A DNA stretch of 31,918 bases. Origin: Saccoglossus kowalevskii. Lineage: Eukaryota > Hemichordata > Enteropneusta > Harrimaniidae. Position numbers and translations under genes: made by a program. The stretch covers positions 1 through 31,918 of the forward strand of contig NW_003144331.1 in NCBI RefSeq assembly GCF_000003605.2, in the 5' to 3' direction. The notes under the pieces were generated by a model. The model searched no databases. It had not been told where the DNA came from and saw nothing but the letters and a program-made list of their open reading frames with translations. Position 1 is the first letter of the stretch. Every line of letters begins with the position of its first letter. Below, piece by piece: positions 9,793-22,833 of the stretch.

Positions 9793-12500
9793 GCAGTACA
9801 ATATAAACTAATGTACTCCATTCTATTAAATCAACGAAACTTTTCAAACACACCGTTATGCAATTTATATCATTTAACCACGTTCTAACTACAATCGAAA
9901 CAAGTTTGCCCCCCCCCCCGTCACTCGAGATCAATTTATGCACACTATTGATTTGAACGTAACGCACTGGAATTTCTCACACGACAGTTATTTAACACAC
10001 GGTTACTAAAAAAGACCGTTAGGAAACGCCATTGTTAAAAGGTGTGAATCTGCCTAATCCCTCAAGGATGCGTGTCTCGCTGTGTACGCCCTCTATTGCT
10101 TGAGATTTCAAGGACTGGTCCACCATTTTGCTTCATTTTTGTGTCGATCACTTGATGTTCCGCGAATTTGAAATTTTAAGCTTGTTTTCGATAGAATATC
10201 CACGTTTAGTGAACAAGCTCTACGATGAACCACACGTACATTTCGGATGAGTACTCTTTGTGACTGTGAAAACATTCAGAATCGAGAATCGTCATTTATC
10301 GTTTTCACTGTTGTCATGAGAGTAAGCTTGGGTCCCGGTAGAAAAGTGACAAAAATTCTAACCCCAAGTCACTATTTTAAAATACATTATATTATAAAAA
10401 ATACTACCAAATGAATTTTCAGTATACTACCGTGCGTACTTATGAAGGTTGTGTGCGATTTGGGGGCTTATTAGAGTAAATTTTATAGTTATGCTTACGC
10501 ATCACTGTATCAGCCATTTTGTTTTTTTTTAGTAACAGTGTTTAACACAAAGCGTTTGACTACAATCAGTGTAAGCCGTACATATAGAACATTTACACTA
10601 GTTTTAACGCAAAGGGTTTAACAGCAATGCCCACATGTATATATTTAATAGGTTAATGTGTATAGCTTTTATATCGGTAATAACCATTTGTATCCAACAA
10701 ATTGTTGATATCGCTTTGTGGATGTCAACAGTATTTGCATATCAGAAATGGAATTTTATTCGTACATTTTATTTATTGTTTTATGTATTTTATGAGTCCT
10801 GAAAATTGTGGAGCGACACATCTACAGATTCATTATTAGCATAAACTTGTATCGGTTTGTAATAAATGCGAATTTGTTACACTGCATAGCGTTATTTTAT
10901 GTTGAGTGCTAGCTTTGGTATAATTTTTTCCTATGAGGTGGTATTGCAACAGTTGCAACATGCTGATACAAAGTATTTTGACGCGACAATGTATCCAGCA
11001 GAAAGTCGATCTGATAGTTTGTAATTGGGTGGCATGATCATTATTTAATGCCATTCCAGGCGTGAACTTTGGTACTTTTTCGAAATAACGTGGAATCGAT
11101 AGAGAATGTACAGTAAAAGCATAAAAGTAGGGGATACGGGCCTAGGATACCGTTGAACTTCTGCTTGTACGTTGTTCATTTGCATAATCACCACTGGATA
11201 ATTTGATTACCTTAAAACAAGAGTCACCATGAACTGCGTTAAATGGAAGCAAACCATCTCCCGATTCTGAAGTACGATGCTGACTGTACCACGTGGGCGA
11301 TGTATAGATAGTAAATGTGTAATTGAAGGTGGTATGTTTCGAGTGAGGTGGGCAGAATGGTGCCTCCTGGACCTCGTAATATGTTGACAAGTAGAGCACG
11401 AACACAGAAGGTTAATTCTACATATTACATGTCAGGTTTAACCAGCTATATTGGATGTGAATAGTATTGACCACTGCCATAAAAAAGTAACATTTGTTTT
11501 TGATCAGACAAATTGATACATTACACATCGGCAGATGCACTACATGATGTGGCGCATATACAATATTATATATACAATACTATCATAACTGCGTACAAAT
11601 GCGAGATGAACATCCATTCAGTGGCACATACCCAAACATGAATATAAATATATGGTTTTGTAAGGACTTTATTTGTCAGTAATACACGCTTGCATATAAT
11701 ATTTGATGCCAATTTACAAAGATTTAGCAGGGCATCAACTCGTTTTAATTAGTTACAATAATCAGCTCATTGTTAAAGACCACCTTGATTAAATTTCAAA
11801 TGATTTAAGAAGTACGATTTTAAAAGATACAACCGATACTTAAAAGTACAAAGAAATAAAACGCAACTGTTATTTTATCTCACGTGTATTAGTTACATAA
11901 CTACTCAAGTCGTACGGAAAAAAAATATCAAAATGAATATTCAGGATGTTGAAACAAGTACAATCCATACTAGTATTACAATCCATGCATATACGTAATG
12001 GTTAGAATTCAAGTGACACTTTTGTTGCACACGCTAAATCCGGATGCACGGCCACTTAATTACTATGGAACTAACATTTGTGCACATTTTCAAAATCAAC
12101 AGCTAAATCAAACCAATCAGACACAGTTATTGTAAATTAAAAAAAATGTACATTTTCAGCATCACTTAGATTATACTCTTATCATTTGTAAATATGAAAG
12201 TTGAATCGGTTATACTACGTTACACATGTTCACCCACACTCGAATCATGCTGGGATAGGGAACAAAAATAATCCTGTCATTTCCCAAGAGAAGTCTGTGC
12301 CACAAAATAAAAACATTACTCGTGTTATATATAATTGCCGCCTAAATTATTTAGCAGTAATGTTAAATAAATTTGAAATCAAGAAAAAAAACAATTACAG
12401 AATGTACCGTGTTAATATAACTATTCTCGTACTGATGTACATTTTAAGATATAACACAATACATACTATATAATCTCATGTTGTACATGTATAACAAATA
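9793..12500. other. Intergenic, no gene recognised
   Basis: AT-rich sequence after the end of channel copy 1. It holds a poly-C run near 9908-9918 and scattered short open frames. A minus-strand open frame at 11142-11405 is locally richer in GC, but I recognise no domain in it. Confidence 0.6.
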
Positions 12501-15500
12501 TAGATAATTACAGATGTTAAGCATACATCATTGAAGACGAGCATGCGGCCGACAGAAATATCCGCCGTACCTGCTATGACGATGAATACATTAGCTCAAT
12601 AGAATACACGAAAAACTCGCGCGAATAAAAGTGTGACTTGTTTCCCCGTAAAAGAACAAATCATTACTTCCGTTTTAGCAGTTTTAAATGGACAACTAAA
12701 ACAGTCCGACAAAAAAAAAACTTACCATTTTGTTTCCTACTGGGAAATGCTTAAATTGCCATGGATTCTCTTTGAAACCTTGACCGCTACCTCAAAATTA
12801 CTTACTTTGTAATTGGTCCAGGTACACGTTGCTAGTGGCAGTTATATACAACGAGACTTGTTTGATACGATTGTCCCTATTCAAAAAATAATACGTGTAT
12901 AACAGTTGGCTTTGTTGCCGCGTGAAAATGCAAGTAGTTCTACTATGTAGTAAAAAAAAAATCCAGTCAGTTTGTCTGATGTTGTGCAGTATACCATGGG
13001 ATACCTCCATGCATTGCCATATGTTTGAATTAAAAATTTAAAACCGCGGAAAAGTCAACAAAACTATTTTAGAACCGGGAATTTGTAAGTTTGCAATAGT
13101 TATGACGACCCCGGCTGTTCAGTATATTCACTGGCGATATGCAAATGAGTGCGTTGTTTAATGCCAGATATTTATTCTATGTGACGATATTAAAATAAAG
13201 TGAATGTCGCATTCACTGGCTGAGGATTATAGGGAGTTATTTTTATTGTTTTGAAAAGCCCTGAATTTTATATGTTGCGTTACTGGGTCGGTGAGCGAGT
13301 ACGCCTATGCTAAGTTAACCAATAGCTCGACAACGTTTAAAAGTAGGTGACTGTCCATGCACGCTCTTCTACGAAAATTGATGACGTGGTTACGAATTTC
13401 ATGTCGATTTTGTATGTACGTTATAACATGACAAAGCACTGGCGTTTATCGGGTATGAACGTTATTGTTTCATGATACGGTGTATCAATGCTGAGTTTTC
13501 ACTTGCTTGCGGAAGCAGGATACGCCGCATCACAAGTGGATATATGAATGAGGTTCTGTTAGGGTAATGTAACTGATAAAACGAAATGTCTAGTAGCAAG
13601 TTAATTAACTATGATTAATTATTATATACACATAACCCCAAGTTTCTATCTATTTCATTTGAAACATTATAAAACATTCTATTGCATTTAGCTAAGAACG
13701 GTGCACGAAATTGCAAGAGATCCATCAAATATCCAAATGTGATTGAATACGCGATAATAGCGGGACACATTCGCGGACACGGATTTAAGAAAGTAAATCG
13801 TGCCTGGGTAGGGCACTGGTTGAAAATTACATAACAATTACATCAGAAAAAATCTGACGACATGGTTAATTGATAGTCCTACTGAACATTAGAAATCAAC
13901 TGCATAGCCATCTATATGCCAGAGTGAACATTGAAACCATTACAATACTGTGAACCTAGCCTATACAAATACAAACTAACACCAAGTACCAACTTATAAC
14001 TTGTAAACATTTTTTTAAAGCGTTTTTTGTTTTGTTAGAACTGTTTATTTTAATACATTTGTATAACATTGCCTTGCCCTTGGAATGAATACACGTTTTA
14101 ACGGATATTCTGTTACAAGTTCGGTAGTTGTAATGCCTGGCACAGCACTAAGAAAGAACGAGACACTGAGGGATAATGACAAACGTCGCATACCCGGGCT
14201 TGTCATCCGTTTAATGATACAGCTAACTCAAAATCTTCAATCTTCAAAAGGATGGGCGACATACAAGGCGATCGACACCCCGACTGATGAGTATTATTAT
14301 AATTGTTTAACAAAGGTCGCGCAATTCGTAGGGCATTTGCTATTAAACTATGTACTTGTAGCAAAGTTATAGCTAGGAAAACGACAAATCCGGCATTGTT
14401 CTAGTAAATATTAACTAATGTGCCTTGAATGGTAGTGCGACACGGTCCAGAGATCAGGCAATTGTGTCAACATTCTTCCTGGTCGACAAAAGCAACGCAT
14501 GCATTTCTCAGGGCGTCCATGATAAACAGTGAATCAAATCCACCCCCCGAAAAATCCAAAAGCATGGTCGAAATAATTAAGTAACGCTCCTAGACATTAA
14601 TATCACACATGTGTAACAACATCCAATGTGTAAACACATATAGCAAGACTTGGCTATTCCCAAGAAGTTGAAATCGTAATTTCTCGCCACACAACGACTA
14701 ACGAGACGTACGACTAAATACAACAGAAGTTCATCTATACTATTGTAAAGTAATACGACTCGTGGTTTTCAAGAAAAAAAAGCTTATTAAAAATTACAAA
14801 TACATTCTTTAAATCTATAGCACATTAAAACCTGCACACATCTCCGCCAAGATACCTATTAACATCTGAACTTGCCTGCAGATTCACAATTTTTGATGAA
14901 TGGGGAGCAAATAAGTAAAAGATGCGTGTATTAGTACAAGGCAAACTACAACGTTATATAAAACATTGTACATAATTTTAGAACAGTACAATTCAGATTC
15001 ATTGAATACCTTCAAAGAGAAATCACGCATCTTGCATAAACAATTTAATTCAATCACAAATTACAATAGCTTTTGTGAGAACAAAACGTTCATTAGTTTA
15101 TTATACAATGACAATTTTGCATTAGATAAACAGTATGACGGGCACATTGCCCATAGTCGTACACCTTTACCGGAAATACAACTTGTAAATGACATGCCCT
15201 TTTTCGAGTTCAACATCGATCACACCCGCCCACCTTACATAATTTGCTCGTGAAATTTAAACATTAAGTAACGCCACAAGTTTGGAGTTCATACATCATG
15301 ATTGAGCAGTACATTTTTGACTTGGCAGATGCATGAAATGAGGAAGTTTAAGCTCTCATCAACTGAAAGACGGACTTTTTATAGCAGAATACAAGTTCGT
15401 ATACTGCTATAAAAAGTACATTTTCATCGTAAATTGCCCTAGGAAGCAAGTGCAATACATATAAGTTTGAAAGGGAATTGTATATCAGAGGCTTGTTAAA

Positions 15501-17146
15501 AACTGACAGAGAGAAACGATCGACAATAACAATAACACATTAGACGAGAAGATATGCTCACAGCTGAATTAAATAGCGTTCCAACAATTGTTTGCATCTA
15601 TATACCTCGAGAAAAGTCAAAATTTAGCTTGTACTATCTTTAGAGGTTTGATAAAAGGTCTCAATAATACGCCTCAAATTCAACTAAAATGATTATCTTT
15701 TCTTTAATACTGTGACTGTACATAGCAACAAAGAAAATTATTTTAAATTTACCGCAATGTATAACCTCCTGCTCAATTAACATGATGCATCCGTTCACCA
15801 CCGATATTAACTATTTCTTTCCTTGCTTTGGGAATAAAAACAGGATATCATTTTTCAAGACAAACGTGCGTCTTAGAATGAAATAAGACGTTTTCAAATG
15901 AAATAATTGATTTTGATGCGACATGGACCAACTCACTGACCTGAACCAGTAATAGTTTTGATGTTTACAAAACCTATTTTAGCATTAAAAGACAAAATTT
16001 AATGTAATGTAAACTGCAATTCGTGAGGCATCTGGTTTACAACAGTCCAATGCATCCACTGAGCCACGAGCCAGCCTCTGTAAAATATTTAATTTTATTC
16101 CTAGTTTGCATATCACCACTACTCATAATGTAGTTTCGTTAACTGTGTCCAATAGACTCGAACACAAAGTTAGTAGATATTAGTAGGTGCCTTAGGAATG
16201 AAGGTCTATGCCACGAGAACAAACATGCATAATTTTTTAACAAAACAAAGTTTCATTTTGAAACTTATTCCGACCATTTTTGTAAACAAAGACGGGTCAA
16301 TCAGAAGGTGAACTGTGCAGACTTAGGCAGAGAGAAAAGCGGATATATAGAAGGTATTGCTATTATTTATGTTTTAATGCCAAAATTTCATTTCGAATAT
16401 AAAAAAAATCTTGATGCATGTCAATCAACCTTAAATATTAAAGATATACACAACTTTGCCAATGCACAATGACAAATTCAGTTAATTTAGAATACATAGG
16501 TGTAAAAAAAATCCTCTACTATTCATTCAAAGGTTCTATTTATAAAATGCTTGATTTAAAATCAAATACTGCAACATTAACTCCGTGTCATAGTTTAATT
16601 ATATTATATTTAATTATAAGTTCATCATAGGAGGGTTGAATTTGAAATTGTAAGAGAATATTAAATTGATTATGAAGGATGGATGGCAACAGAGAATAGA
16701 TAGGAATTAAAGAAAGCCATGATGCACGACTCAGGCATAGTTGCCGCATATTGATGATGGACACCAAAACCTTGTGTATTTAATTACAATGGGGAGAGGT
16801 TGAGGAATGTTGAACTCCTGGCCACCTTTAAAATAAGGTAATTGAGTACAGGCCAACACAAACAAATACAAACCTTTCATCAAATACAAGGGGGAAGGGG
16901 ATTTGCCTGTTCTATGTTTGACTTGGCTGAATGTCTGGTTTGTTTACATTGGTGCTGTTTGGTAGATAAACATGTACAGGGATATATAGGGAAAAATGTC
17001 TCAATATTACTCATCAATGTTAGTACAATTATGAAAACAAAATTCCCTGTCAGTAAAACTTACTGAAACCACTGCACCTGTAAATCGTCCTACATGGAGG
17101 GGAGAAACAATGAAATCCAATGTCAGGTAAAGTTGTTTGACTAGTA
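12501..17146. other. Intergenic, no gene recognised
   Basis: Low-GC sequence with homopolymer tracts. Open frames at 14085-14372 (95 codons, +) and 14966-15253 (95 codons, +) show no family signature and have codon use like the surrounding noncoding sequence. The only clear structure is the hairpin at 15374-15417. Confidence 0.6.
15374..15417. repeat. Perfect-arm hairpin (about 19-bp stem)
   Basis: ACTTTTTATAGCAGAATAC pairs with GTATACTGCTATAAAAAGT across a 6-base loop, with a single mismatch. It stands alone in noncoding sequence. Confidence 0.75.
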
Positions 17147-17405
17147 CTATATTACAACTTTCCCTTTAACGATCTTCACTTTTTCCATGATGGTGTCTAA
17201 CGAGATTGTATCCAGATATGACTTGTTTGTTGCTCTCAAGTACTGGGGTTTGAATCTTCCTCTTGCATCTTTACCATACCAGTGAATTTCAACAGTTTCT
17301 CCTTCAATTTTTTTTTACTTTTCCAATCCAATAATCATCATCGTCATCCTCCGCACAGTCTTCTCCCTTAACAGCCACGATATCCCCAGGTTTGAATGTC
17401 CTATC
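17147..17405 (-). pseudogene. Broken minus-strand exon with a small beta-barrel-like domain
   Basis: Read on the minus strand, an exon opens after an acceptor (CTTTCAG, ending at 17406) and ends at TAG 17149-17147. It encodes FKPGDIVAVKGED, then DDDDYWIGKV, then VEIHWYGKDARGRFKPQYL and ISLDTIMEKVKIVKG. PGDIVAV..., YWIGKV and V.I.WYG...G.FKP resemble small SH3/Tudor/chromo-like barrels found near the C-terminus of many animal transposon-associated proteins; this link is inferred from pattern only. A run of nine T (17308-17316) shifts the frame by one base and makes a stop, so the copy is broken unless this is a sequencing error. No further exons were found. Confidence 0.5.
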
Positions 17406-18583
17406 CTGAAAGAGCATAATATAGTGTTTGTTCAATTTACCATCACTAGACTATTGATGGTTATGTCTATAGCATTGATATATAATACTTGGGTTTGCCT
17501 CTCTAATAAACACAAACAGCAGTTTAGAACGAGATAACTTTAAACATGCATCGTAATTGCAATGTATTGTTTCAACCACTTCCTGTAGAGCTAAAGATAG
17601 AAGCCTGCTCATAATTTTTGAGAAAGTTGGTCATAAATCGCATGACAGTGTTCATTGGTCTATTAACTAGAGTCATGAAGCTATTGTCACATAGCACCAT
17701 AAAATACCAATCTTTCGTGTGTTAGTGACGTATTTCGAGAAACTTGTCCTAATATTTTTACAATTCCATAGAGCGCAATGTTAAACAAAAATTGCATTTT
17801 TCATCACTTTTTTAAAACCCAGATTTTTTTTAAAAATTCAGGAAAACAAAAAGTATCCCATTCGTAACAATATATTATTTTTTTCAGCCCATGTCGCCAG
17901 CCCACAATTTGAGATATGGCATAATATCTCTGTCATAGTAACCTAAGGTAAAAGCACTATAATACTGCCAAAATGGCCACTATCCACTAAAATACCACCA
18001 TCATTTTCTCGAAAATTAACCTGGTGACCCCAAACATTTTTTTCAAGTCAATATTCTTATATTGTCCAGAAGTACAATTTATTAAAAAAGGAATAAATTC
18101 TGAGTATTTGAAATCATGAGTAGGCGGGGGTGTCATTTGTTGACTTATTGACATAAACGCAAAATATAGATATAATCAATTTTATTTAAAACACAGTGTT
18201 ACAGTGTTTTGTTTTTAATTACGAAATGAATTTAAAAATAGGCAAGTAATGCCATTATCTGCAATGCAGAGTCTAAAGGTTAACCGAGTTCTATACACGG
18301 GTGGTATTCAATTTTTTTTCTATTGCCATTGAAATTTATAAATATTTCTAATAAAACCAATTCACGCCTTTGTTAAACCCGATAAAACACTAATTGTGGC
18401 TGATTTGTTTGCGTACATTTCTAGGCTAATTTATGTACCTGCGTTTCTAGTTCAATCAAGGGTAATTTATACACTCACGTTTCTTGGCTAATTATGGCTG
18501 ATTCGTCTGCCTACCTTTATATAATAGTCTTGCGCATCAGTTTCGTAGAAATTATAAACTTTGTTTTTTTTTCCACATACCAG
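17406..18583. other. Intergenic, no gene recognised
   Basis: AT-rich sequence with many T and A runs. It may be intron upstream of either flanking broken exon, since an acceptor for each lies at its edges. No other exon is visible. Confidence 0.5.
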
Positions 18584-19651
18584 GTTAACAGATGAACAAA
18601 ATGGTGTCATGTTACCCACCGATTTACAGCAGTCCACAGTGTCGTACCGTAATAACAAAGCAGAAACTACACCTCGGTCATAATCGCCGATATATGCCTC
18701 CCCGATTGATCTTCCATCGCCGATGCAGATGACAGTGCCTGAGCCCCCGCTCGATCTTGCAACGGCAGCTAATGATCTTATCGCCAATGTGAGGACAGTG
18801 CGAGATACCTCTGCTGATTTGCCAACCATACCCACCGAGACATTGATTCAGGATTCGGCAGAGCACCATACGCCTCTCGACCTTCCGAATCAAATGCATG
18901 TGTTTCGAACTGATTTGTTAGCGTCACCAGTGCATGACTCGCCGATAGATTTACCGGCGATACCGAAACAAGACCAGAGGAAACCAGGCTCGGTCTCGCC
19001 ATTAAAAGACCCGCCAGTTGATAGACCGTTGCAAGGTCAAAACTCTAATCGGGCGGGGGAGCCAGTTTATGATTCCCCGACTCACTCTCCATTAAGCTCG
19101 CATACGTCTCCCTTGCATGGTCAAATGAAGAACCACAATACACATGACAATTCAAGCTCATCAACGCCGCGTATTTCAATGAATAATTGTTTTGTTTTGC
19201 CAACAAATAATCCCCGGATGTACCGACAAACCTCGCCAGCGGATAATCCAGGAACAAATCGGACTGCTTCTGAAAGTAGTCGGAACCCCACAATTGTGGC
19301 CTCACCAAGAAAACCTCGGGGACACGTACATAGCTCGAGGACACGGCGCATATCGCAACCAGGTCGGAAATCTAAAGGACGTCGCGCAATGTCGCCTACC
19401 TACGCTAGCCCAATAGATGCAGTGACCACGCCGCCGATGTCTGGTCATTGCAACAACAGTTTTGACGCTACCCAACAAAATGAGTCGCAATACCGCCCGA
19501 AGGCAATGCAGCTCGCAACTCGCACAGACGATCGCGTGAACCTATCACGCATTTCCTTGATCTTACTCCGACCAACTTGAATCCACCACCGGGTGAGGCG
19601 CCGCCACCTTACGACGAAGTGCGGCAAAGTACGTCGGTGTATCTTTGTTAA
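18584..19651 (+). pseudogene. Proline-rich terminal exon with C-terminal PPPY motif, interrupted by a stop and a frameshift
   Basis: A GC-richer stretch that stays open for nearly 350 codons apart from two breaks. It opens after a polypyrimidine tract and CAG (18581-18583). TAA at 18681-18683 interrupts it. From ATG 18723 it runs 285 codons to TGA at 19578-19580. The other frame, open from 19484, carries on to TAA 19649-19651 and encodes PPPGEAPPPYDEV and then QSTSVYLC. The body repeats an SPIDLP-like motif (SPIDLPS, TPLDLPN, SPIDLPA, PPVDRP, SPIDAV) and tyrosine sites (SPIYASP, EPVYDSP, SPTYASP). PPPY is a ligand for WW domains, for example of NEDD4-type ubiquitin ligases. The whole resembles a disordered cytoplasmic tail. 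The gene is unrecognised. The breaks may be real decay or sequence error. Confidence 0.5.
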
Positions 19652-21981
19652 TAGACAATGACAACGCGAAAGCAATGAACTGTATTTACAAGATTCGCGA
19701 GAAAACCTACAACATTCAGTGTAAATATCAGAATACCAACACTTTACGAACTATATGCAGGCAGTCCCTTGTATGACCATTTTACTCGGAACATGTTTCT
19801 AGGTATAAACAAAATCGCCCTTTTTATTACAGTAATATACGGATACTTACTTAAATATACGGCGTGCCATTTCCACTCATTTCAGTCTTTATGCACTTAT
19901 TTTTTAGATTTTTAATAAAAATTATGAACAGAAGATACAATTGTTGTGGGAGATCCATATTCAGAATGATTTCTGACTTACGGATCAGCAAATTAAATAC
20001 ATTATGTTAATGCTACCATGTGTCTTGTCATTGATTGGTTAAGAGTAATGAGTGTGTGAAAGTGGCGTTTCATTCGGATTCTCCCAGACTTGCTTACAGT
20101 CTCTTGTTTGTTTTTTGTTGTTTGTCAATAAAATAAAATATTAAGCGAGTGTATAAATGACGAAAGCTGGGTTAACGTGTTTGTTTCGCGGTTTACCCTG
20201 CTTGTAACATTTATACATTTAAATAATATTTTATTTTATTAAAAAAAACACGAAAAAACAGTCTAGACACTGGATGCAAGTCTAGGATTCACCACATAAA
20301 TTCGGATCGATTCCCCCTCCTGAAAGATGCGTGGTTAGTAAAAGGGTGGTTGTCGCCGCACCGCGTCGTATTCGAGACGGTTCCATAACGAAATACATGT
20401 TTTGTTTCACGAAATTCAAACACGCGCAGCGCGACGACAACCTTTGCCTTTTAAGTGTAAAGTATGCTTTCGAGACATTGACTTCAACTTGAGTGATTAA
20501 TGGAAATCCCAACACTTAGATCAGCAGTATGTATTAGGTATGGTTAATCAAAATTTCTCCGTAACGCTCATATGGTAATGGTGAAATTGTCACATTTGGC
20601 GATTTCTCAACCATCCATTTTCTCACACTAAAATATGTCAAATAGAAGTTCAGTGTGTAGTACATAAACAGCTATTATTTACAGTCGCATATTTTTTTGT
20701 TCATTCCAACCAGTAAAACCGAAATATAACTACTACCGAAAAAAATAGTCGAATAGGGTCATGTTTAACGCCAACCGTAGGACAATAGAATCGTACGCAA
20801 ATAGTGAGTGGGTGTGAATCAAACTGCGACTTCATGAGTCCAGAACTACATATGATGCGTCTAAAAAACAAGATGCGCATTACGATTTGACGCGGGCCAC
20901 GAATATGAATGTAATTAGTGTTGTTCCAACACTTCGAACACCGAGGGCGCTCTTACTATGGTTCCGAATTCAGCTTTTCAGTGTCCTGCATTACAAATCC
21001 GCCGATCATCACGTCAAATGCATCATCGGGATAGAAACTAATCGTGTCCCATGGTATAACGCCAGGTAACGCGTACCGGTAGCATGATATCGGAGAATAC
21101 GAGGCATGTACACGGGTGCAGTGTGTTATGTATCGGTTGCCATCATGCTACTGTAACGGTAGTATTCTCGGCAAGTGTACTAGTACATAGTTTTTATTGC
21201 CATACTCAAGCAATATTTTTCCTACCAGTTTACTGAGTTCAGGTAGCATTTGGAATATTATATCTAGAATCGACAACGGACGGTACTAAATTATTTTGTT
21301 TATTCATACCGACCCGACTTCATCTTAAAGTTCCATTCCATTTTTGTATTATAAGCAGAACATCCCCCCCCCCTCCCACTGATTATTGTGATCACAATGC
21401 AAAATGGTAAAATCAGTCGGTATGGAAACAAATCTCGAAATATTGAGAACTGAAGCTAGCCAACTCTTGTCATTAGAAGTACAACTTGTACACTGCGGAT
21501 GCGGATGTAATGTATTTTTTTTAGATGTCGGAGAGCCTGCTAAAAAAAGGTTTTGCAATGAAAATGGACCACGTGAACTATAAGAATTTAAAAAGAATGT
21601 TACAATTTGTTCATTTAAACTCTCGTGTCACTTACAATTTACTCTGCCTGAATACGACACAGCCGTAAACTAATGTTTAACTGTAGACTTGTTTGCAGTC
21701 TGTTGCGATTCCGATGAAAAATTCTTGAAAAATAAATATAAATTGCGTAAACGAGGGGTGAACGCGAAAGTCCTGTAACCGCGAAATCCCAACAGACGCA
21801 ATTTATATGTATTGTAATCAAGTCTAATTTAACTGCAGAACTCTTCAGAAGCTGCTTGAAGCAGCATTTATCTTGAATGAACGAGACAGTTCTTTTTATC
21901 TTGCAGTCACAAAGTGTGTCAACAATGACAACGTAGATAGAGATGGTGTTCTCAACATTAACAATGGCAACGGGAACTAGT
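19652..21981. other. Intergenic, repeats only
   Basis: No gene recognised. It contains a large hairpin (20127-20240), a weak inverted repeat near 21075-21155 (GTAGCATGAT pairing with ATCATGCTAC) and a poly-C run at about 21364-21374. Confidence 0.55.
20127..20240. mobile_element. 114-bp palindrome, MITE-like or 3'-end hairpin
   Basis: The 33-base arms at 20127-20159 and 20208-20240 pair at both ends (AATAAAATAAAATATT with its complement, and TGTATAAATG with CATTTATACA), with seven consecutive unpaired positions between. Inside, TGGGT and ACCC can extend the fold. No target-site duplication is obvious. Confidence 0.6.
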
Positions 21982-22223
21982 ATACGAGTACGCTTCTCGA
22001 AGAGAAGGAACACCCGGTTTCACTGTGTGCTATAACTATCCTTGAAAGTGAAGTCCGATACGTTGAAGGCGACAAAAACAAGTGCATACTTATTGGAATG
22101 ATGGTATTCGATACACCACAGTCCTTCACCACATGTGGGACTGTAGATACACTTGTGACGACGACTTCTCGTGGAATTGCGAAAAAATACTTGAGATGGA
22201 GTACAAAAAAGAAAACCATTTAA
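21982..22223 (+). other. Possible coding remnant, unrecognised
   Basis: An open plus-strand frame of about 80 codons without an ATG start follows a TAG stop and ends in TAA at 22221-22223. It encodes HPVSLCAITI and GTVDTLVTTTSRGIAKKYLR. The same frame is also open before the TAG, back to a TTGCAG acceptor-like site near 21907. Composition is more coding-like than the flanks. No family is recognised; it could be chance. Confidence 0.2.
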
Positions 22224-22330
22224 CAATGCTGAACAAGCAAACTTAACTCAGGAAGATTATCACGTGGCCTTGGTTTAAACATCAAGGATTTTAATACAAA
22301 ATACGCCAGTAGCAAACAAATGTTACATAA

Positions 22331-22776
22331 GAGACCTTAGAAAGAGGTCTCTCTCAAAGGTAACTATGGTTGCATATACTGTTAAATTTGAATGATAGAT
22401 CGCAGTGTTTTGCGTATATCGACCACTATTAATGTGATCCATATTTTAGTATATGCAATCATAGTTAAGTATAAGAGATAACTTATATTACATAGGAGAC
22501 CTTAGAAAGAGGTCTCTCTCAAAGGTAACTATGGTTGCATATACTGTTAACTTTGAATGATAGATCCCAGTGTTTTGCATATATCGACCACTAGTAATGT
22601 GATCCTTATTTTAGTATATGCAATTATAGTTATCTTTGAGAGTTAACTTATATTACATAGGAGACCATAGAAAGAGGTCTCTCTCAAAGGTAACTATGGT
22701 TGCACATACTATTAACTTTGAATGATAGATCCCAGTGTTTTGCATATATCGACCACTAGTAATGTGATCCTTATTT
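22331..22776. repeat. 165-bp tandem repeat, three units, each able to fold into a hairpin
   Basis: Units start at 22331, 22496 and 22661 (the last cut short near 22776). Each opens with GAGACC...GGTCTC, an inverted pair. The first two units also contain long arms: 22361-22380 with 22449-22468 (19 of 20 pairs) and 22516-22545 with 22613-22642 (about 27 of 30 pairs). The array ends about 57 bases before the start codon of channel copy 2, so it lies in its promoter or 5' UTR. Probably a MITE-derived array. Confidence 0.85.
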
Positions 22777-22833
22777 TCTTTTGATATTAACGAGTTCCAC
22801 GTCGAGTTTCACTGGCCTCGTAGATCGGTGAGA

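Noticed and set aside
9908-9918. Poly-C run (another at about 21364-21374)
   Set aside because: Simple homopolymers with no associated structure.
11142-11405. 87-codon minus-strand frame, locally GC-richer
   Set aside because: It looks mildly coding-like, but no recognisable domain or splice context supports it.
14085-14372. 95-codon plus-strand frame
   Set aside because: No motif, no neighbouring exons and background composition; expected by chance in 32 kb.
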